DNA of 64,000 nucleotides from Pelodera strongyloides (lineage: Eukaryota > Nematoda > Chromadorea > Rhabditida > Rhabditidae). The stretch's first letter is position 1; every line of letters starts with the position of its first letter. The stretch covers positions 97,453-161,452 of the forward strand of contig JAANDG010000337.1 in NCBI GenBank assembly GCA_036852015.1, written 5' to 3'. Below the pieces are notes generated by a model that saw only the letters and a list, made by a program, of their open reading frames with translations, did not search any database and was not told the DNA's origin. Made by a program: the position numbers and the translations under genes. Positions 58,226-64,000 of the stretch are shown in pieces.

Positions 58226-58465
58226 TGGACCCCCATTGACACTCTTGGACACCCATGGACATCCAGTGGACACTCTTGGACACCTATGGACGCCCTGGAC
58301 ACCTTGGAGATCCATGGTGTAAAAAAAATTAAACTATTGGCTAACACTAAGAATCGGGAACATTTCCATGGTTTCTATGTACGTCCATGGGTGTCCATGA
58401 GTGTCCTAGAGTGTCCAGGGATGTTCAGTCAGTGTCAATGGGTGTCCGGGTGTATAGTCCAAGAA
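58226..58465. repeat. TGGACACCC-type minisatellite arranged as a hairpin
   Basis: Repeats of TGGACACCCATGGACATC on the left face the reverse complement (GGGTGTCCATGAGTGTCC) on the right, with about 60 bp between. Confidence 0.65.
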
Positions 58466-59138
58466 ACCTGTGATTTCTGCTCTCGGGCTCATAGGAACAA
58501 CATTACTTTATTCAATTTATCCTGCGTGATAATTAAAATAATAAACCATCGAGGTGACGAAGCGATTTCCAAAAATAAAAGCTATTTCTTGTGTACGGTA
58601 TAAAGTGCAAATAAAGTAACGAGGTTAATCCCTAGAACAATAGGGTAATTGATTAGTAAGCGGTTGGTAAATGGCCAAAGTCCTTTCGAGGCGCCGTATG
58701 GGCAAAATCGAAAGACAAAGGCTTATGACAAAGCATAAGGTGCGCAATTAGAAGTTTATTATCATAAACTATAAGCCGACACGCAGGCTGCTCATTTGGG
58801 GATTGCGCAGTACCAGTAGCCCAACACCGCAGAGCGTTTAGCATATTTTTCAGGCTCTCACTCTATCGCCCTAGGCTGATTTGCAGGATAATTTCATTAT
58901 TTGGTTAATTGACGAAGCCGGAATGAGGAACAAGCCAGACTTCGTAATTGTTTACTTATGTTCTCGAGTAATTATAAATCCATTTTCTTTATTACTCAGA
59001 TGCAATTCCTGGGACTTCGACTTATGATGAGTCTCTCTCTCTCTCTGCACATCTTATTATTTTTAATTTTTTGTATTATGTCACGCCCTACGTTGATCAT
59101 ATTGTATAAAATTATCCTCACAGGTGTAAAAAGTTAAA
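58466..59138. other. Upstream region of receptor C
   Basis: No supported gene. Ends with an acceptor (CCTCACAG, to 59123) 15 bp before the start codon, fitting trans-splicing. Confidence 0.4.
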
Positions 59139-62100
59139 ATGACCGATATTCAACGCAAATTTATATACGGTAACGCGACGGTGGGCGTAGCTGGTAATGT
59201 TCTGCTAAGCCTTCTTATTCTTACGGACAGCAGAGCGATCAAGGATGGCTACGGAAGGATGCTACTCATTATTGCGACCTACAATATATACTACGCGATC
59301 ATGCACTGCGTCGTGGACATTGTTAGCTTTCCTTGTTTCTATTTCTGATTTAGGATCTATGCTTGCTCGCGCTCGCGCGGTGTGTGCGCGTGCGTGCGTT
59401 TGTGTGCGTGTGTGTGCGTGTGTGTGCATGTGTGTGCGTGTGTGTGCGTGTGTGTGCGTGTGCGTGTGAGTGCGTGTGTATGCGCGCGTGGTGTGTGCGT
59501 GTGAGTGCGTGTGTATGCGCGCGTTACCAAGTTCCGTTCCGTTTAATTTCACAATTAAAATTCAGGGTTTCTATGTCGATGATGTTGGCTTTCTAATGTT
59601 CAGTAAACGACTTCACGTTTACGGTTTCTGGCCCAGTTATGTAGCCGTTATGGTTTATGTGGACGCTTTTACAATGTCGATAACACTATTGGCGATTCAC
59701 TGTCTATATCGATTCGTTAAAGTTTCTGGGTGAGAAAACGGGCACTATTGAAACCTGTATTGTATATGTCAACGCAAAAAAGGAGCACGGCCATGGCGAT
59801 GCGGCGTGCGCGCCAAGAATGCATAGAATTACAACAGGAGTTCTTGTGGCGCACCTTCCGCGCACACTCATGGCCAGATGCGCCATGTTTTTCAGCGCAC
59901 CATTATCCCGTTATACGTGTGTTGCGCAACCGCTGCGTTTCAATGACCTCTTAGAAAGAGGGCAAATGTCAAACTTTAATTTTTACAGAAAATGGAAGTT
60001 TCTGTTTCAAGACTGGCGGTGTCTTTGTGTTATTTGCTTTCTGCACTTTTTACTCGGATTTTTATGGGTGCTCTGTTGTGATTTCTCGATGAGGGTAAGG
60101 ACATTTCCCTGAAACATATCATATCTAGGTGAAAATGGCCGATTTTCCGACGTTTTAGCCTAATTATGTTAATTTGCATACAAAATGTGGCAAGGCAATC
60201 GTCCGATATACGTTTCAAAAACCGGTCGTTGTTTCGCTTTAAATAAGCCATCTCAGTCAGTTATAGGATACTCACTTATTATTATTATTATTATTATTAT
60301 ACCCAAATGGTGACAATTTACAGCCGTCAATGGAAAGCGAACTCTTACGCAAAGAAGCTCTAATGGAAATGTACGATGTTGATATGCACGGTCTAGGGTA
60401 CATTGCCCCTGTATATGCGGTATTTTATTTTATTCGTAGACGGAAATATTTTTTTTTAAATGTGTGCATCAATATGATGGAAGATTGAAATGTATTCAGC
60501 GACAATTGAATGGTCATAGTTTTAATTATCTTGACCTCGCACCGAAGTAGAAAAAACTATGGTGTTGGAGTTACAGTAAATTACAATGGATAACAACGCT
60601 TTATTGGGATAGCGATTAGACTTACAAGTAGGAAATAGCTAGGGTGGAATTACACCTACAGAACGGCTGCCGCGGATTTCCGCGTACAGTAGGGAGTAGA
60701 GGGCAGGCGAGGACTAGCAGCACATTTAATATGTTTGGAAGGATCACAGCCTGCGATAAGCTTACAGTAGTGCGTCCGTTAGATTTGTGCCGCAAGCATG
60801 CCACACATATGCGACGTTGCCAAACATATTTTGTCAATTTTTGCTTCTCACTTAAAGGGAGAGACCCACGAGAAGAATATTGTCCTCAATTTACTTGTAC
60901 GTAATGTATGTAATTGTATGTAATTGTCGCTGTCCGGTACTTCAGAAATATTACCGTGAAAACCGCATTGCTTGAAGCCTAGAACTCACAGAGTTATTCC
61001 CCGTCAAACAGTTCCGCCAGATACCGTAGCCAGCAACGTCAAAATTCGTTTTTACGGTTGACATCCGTTCATGTGCATTCTTTCTCTACATAGTAATGGT
61101 CAAACGAATGAAGATCATTCCTACGTTTATAAAGAGGGGTGTTTCCAATACAGTAATGCCCTAAAAGCGCAAAAAATTTTCTGGCTACGGTACCTGGCCG
61201 AACTATTTGCCGGAGAATAACTCAACGAGTTCTAGGCTTCAATCTTTGCTGTTTTCACAGTATATTTCTGAAATTCCGGACATTCTGTACAAATAAATTG
61301 AGGAAACGTTTTTTCCCGTGGGCCTCTCCCTTTAAGTGGACCTATCCTAACGGCACAGTAACGCACTTTCCTCACACATGGCCTATCGAAGCAGGCACAC
61401 GAGTAGAACGCGTCCGTTAGTTTTGTGCCGCAAGCATGCCACACATATGCGGCGTTGCCAAACATATTTTGTTAAGTTTTGGTTCTTACTTAAGTGGACC
61501 TATCCGAACGGCACTTACGCAATACAATGGAAGAATACTATTGGTTCTATTGGATGCATGGGAATCCTCGCCGTTTCCTATTTTGTTATATTACTCGGAT
61601 GTTTTAAAGTGTTGGTTTTTTTATTATTATGCATAGGTTATTGATTTAAAGCGAAATGTCAGCCGATTTTTGAAACACATCCAGTAGACCGGCATTCTTA
61701 CGCATCTTATGCAAATGAACATAAATTAGAATAAAAATCGAGCTGTATTCGAGAAAATTAGCATAAAACAAAACATAGGAATTCAGTTGTCCACGATGCG
61801 TTTCAAAAACCGGCTGGTATCTTGATATTCGCTATCGATACCTCATGGGGTATCGTGCCACCTCACATTTACTCTGATCATCTACTCTGGTCCTCGGGCT
61901 CGCAGCATGAAAATGCGCTCCGCGTCCGCGGGAAAAGATTGAAAATTTGCATTGAAAACATGGAGACACAGAGAAACCTTTCTCTGTCAATCCCATGTTA
62001 AAAAGCCATGTCTTTTCCGCGGACGCGGTTACGCATTCAATGGTTACGCATTCCAAATGGGTGCTGGCCTAGGCCTGAACCCATTTGAATATATTGAGGG

Positions 62101-63801
62101 GTTTCTTATTTGCAGATTCTACCATGTGCATCGGTCCGCAATAAGCGAGAAAACAAAACGTTTACACTATCAGTTGTTGCGGCTTCTCTTTGTGCAAGTG
62201 AGCTGAGTTGGTAATGAGGCCGTATTCATCTCCCCAATGAGCTAAAGAGTGCGTAGGGAGTGCGAGAGTAGAAGATATTCAGAGCGCTCGTAATCCTAGG
62301 GAGGGGGGAGGGCTCCCTGTGTGTTGGCGAATACGGCGAGAGGGTCGATGGATTTTTTTACTCATGAACGTGTCTGTTATGGTACCGGAGCGTTATTAGT
62401 ACTTAGCGTCCTAGGATGATAATAGGACGTTGCAGGGCTTCCATGTTTACATGACAAACAGATACGCAGTGTTTTTCAGCCACACCTTACATCGTTGCAT
62501 TAACACGTAAACGAGGCGCAACTCGTGCGACATGCCATACATTTGTCAACATTAAAGGGACAGGCCCATCAAAATAAACCTATATTTACGATACGTTCAT
62601 AGTGACTATCAAGCATTTTTATTACAATATATACAAACTAAATTTCACCATTATTCGCCCTGGAAAACTTTTTTCCAATGCACTCAACGCATATGTATAC
62701 CATAAAACTGCAGATTTTAAAGCTATATATGCAAATTTTAATCGCATTATGATTTCACGATAAATTTGCATTGACGACAAGCATATTTGCGGCTTTACGG
62801 TATACATTTAAGCGAGCGCATCGGACAAACGTTTTCCATGGCAAATAATTGTTTTAATTTAATAATATTTAATAATAATAATTTAGTTTGTATATATTGT
62901 AATAAAAATGCTTGATAGTCACTATGAACGTATCGTAAATATAGGTTTATTTTGATGGGCCTGTCCCTTTAAAACTAATGATAAAAATAATTTCAGGCGA
63001 TCGTCCCCCTGATATTTGAGTACATACCGTGCTTCATGACCGTATGGGGTGGAGTAGTTGGTTGGTTTCCGATTTGTCTCATTACTTGGTAATAGGGAAA
63101 TAGTCTTCATTAGTGTAAAATTCTTCTATTGTTGCAACCAAGGCGTGTGATAAAAAAGTTTGTCAATGCCTGCAAGTTACATGTAAGTACCCTTGTGTGA
63201 AATTAGCGTGAAATTGTCAATGTCAATTGTCACTCCGACTACGTAAATAGCAGATCACCCGTCTTTATGTCCATTACCGTCGTAAACCTTAAACTTTAGG
63301 ACTACCCAATTACGTCGCCAAGAACGTGCCGGTATTCACATCAATGTATGCCATATTCGATTCGATTGTCGTCATTCTCTTTTTCCCGGTAGGAAAGCTG
63401 CTTCATACAAGTGTCGTGCGCCTCGTAAATAAGCCGCGACACAGATGCGGCACGCCGCGACACGCCACGACGAAAGAGAAAGATCACGCGAAGCAGTGAA
63501 TTCTTCCAACGGGAAAAATTCTTCTAATGGGAAAGCTCCCCGTGTTCTTCGTCCACAGATGTCAAGGTGCTCGACGACTTCGGGCTATGGCCAGGAGGCG
63601 TCCATTTTTATTTGACTACTAGTGGTCCAGAATCACTGTGACCTCAAAGACCCAAAACCTCCATCATTGCAGGCATACCGACGTCGTATAGCGCGCTTCT
63701 TCGTCTCGGGATGGAATCACGCATGTAATAAGAATCAAGTCGTCAGTTCTACAGTGGGTAGCGGATCCGGTGGACATGGTAATTTTACATTATATTGTTA
63801 A
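59139..63801 (+). CDS. Str-superfamily chemoreceptor C (intact, 9 exons)
   Basis: Exons: 59139-59321, 59566-59729, 59989-60094, 60324-60419, 61495-61610, 62116-62197, 62997-63060, 63300-63388 and 63673-63801 (stop TAA), giving 342 residues, a normal length for Str receptors. Exons 2-8 match A and B in length and phase exactly. Landmarks: GNVLLSLLILTD (TM1), SITLLAIHCLYRFV (TM3), FLHFLLGFLWVLCC (TM4), GLGYIAPVYA (extracellular loop), GCMGILAVSYFVILLG (TM5), KRLHYQLLRLLFVQ, PLIFEYIPC, VPVFTSMYAIFDS (TM7) and AYRRRIARFF at the tail. The exon 1 donor (ATT|gttagc) is chosen for phase and leaves TM2 short, so that border needs transcript evidence. Intron 1 holds a GT/GC microsatellite, intron 4 a partial extra copy of exon 5 split by a TTAA element. 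Exons 8 and 9 are separated by a 284-bp intron. Confidence 0.83.
59375..59525 (+). repeat. TGTGTGCG microsatellite
   Basis: GT/GC-rich simple repeat in intron 1 of receptor C; open frames through it are artefacts. Confidence 0.85.
60150..60243. repeat. X-family MITE, right half
   Basis: ACGTTTCAAAAACCGGTCG and GTTTCGCTTTAA remain; the left end is lost. Intron 3 of receptor C. Confidence 0.6.
60852..61335. repeat. TTAA hairpin element T5, copy 2
   Basis: Starts TTAAAGGGAGAGACCCACG and ends GTGGGCCTCTCCCTTTAA. It is inserted in the acceptor (CTTAAG) of a partial second copy of receptor C exon 5. Confidence 0.9.
61337..61366 (+). pseudogene. Partial duplicate of receptor C exon 5
   Basis: TGGACCTATCCTAACGGCAC here matches the exon 5 start TGGACCTATCCGAACGGCAC at 61495. 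The flanks upstream (60775-60851 against 61408-61490) also match. The exon copy stops matching after about 30 bases. Confidence 0.75.
61646..61822. repeat. X-family MITE
   Basis: Left TTAAAGCGAAATGTCAGCCG; right AAACCGGCTGGTATC, with the last bases lost. Intron 5 of receptor C. Confidence 0.7.
61884..62072. repeat. Inverted-repeat element with CCGCGTCCGCGGGAA arms (copy 2)
   Basis: Same arms and same central CCCATGTTAAAAAGCCAT as 20391-20573. Intron 5 of receptor C. Confidence 0.75.
62552..62972. repeat. TTAA hairpin element T6, copy 2
   Basis: Starts TTAAAGGGACAGGCCCATC and ends GATGGGCCTGTCCCTTTAA, with TTAA borders. Intron 6 of receptor C, 24 bp before exon 7. Confidence 0.88.
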
Positions 63802-63809
63802 AATGTATA

Positions 63810-63848
<39 letters not shown>

Positions 63849-64000
63849 ATACATATATATAAATACAATAGTTAACAAAAAATAAATACAATAGTTTAGG
63901 AAGTTTAGGAACTGTTGCCGTATCCACATGTAAACTTCCTAGTTTTTCTTCTGCTGTGATTTTCCGAATTTAAATATTGAGCAAATAGTAAGTAAAAATT

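Overview
The window looks like repeat-rich, AT-rich nematode nuclear DNA. The evidence is short interstitial runs of the nematode telomere repeat TTAGGC (about 23944, 29947 and 33551), TTTCAG-type splice acceptors, acceptors placed just upstream of start codons as in trans-spliced nematode genes, three Str-superfamily chemoreceptor genes, and a PAN plus C-type lectin protein. The species cannot be named. Every gene model below is a manual splice assembly: exons were joined only where donor, acceptor and phase agree. Nearly all supported genes lie on the + strand.

Layout. 1-694 holds the last exons of an unrecognised gene. 2466-9953 encodes a secreted PAN/apple-like plus C-type-lectin-like protein. 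Its third intron holds a 4 kb array of 288-bp tRNA-like repeats arranged as a large inverted repeat. 11526-14070 is a clear TGN38/TGOLN2 homologue. 15231-22050 is a 12-exon gene for an acidic, probably nuclear protein of 538 residues that I do not recognise. 22051-26081 is mostly repeats. 26290-27812 is the 3' part of a small single-pass membrane protein gene. 28138-37569 is gene-poor. 37570-40360 encodes an extreme Pro/Ala/Glu repeat protein, with one reading-frame shift in each long exon. 41066-57745 is a tandem segmental duplication carrying Str receptor copies A (42549-46597) and B (48978-55901). A third, more distant Str gene C (59139-63801) follows.

All three Str genes share nine exons. 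Exons 2-8 have identical lengths and phases in all three (164, 106, 96, 116, 82, 64 and 89 nt). B and C appear intact. A has one extra T at the end of exon 1 that breaks the frame.

The dominant non-genic feature is a large set of miniature inverted-repeat elements with unrelated interiors. They share a TTAA target duplication and ends that begin TTAAAGGG or TTAAAGCG. The A/B duplication and a small exon duplication in gene C give natural filled/empty site pairs that support the TTAA target directly. A 5'-truncated Penelope-like retroelement (GIY-YIG endonuclease domain) sits in the last intron of B with a 12-bp target duplication.
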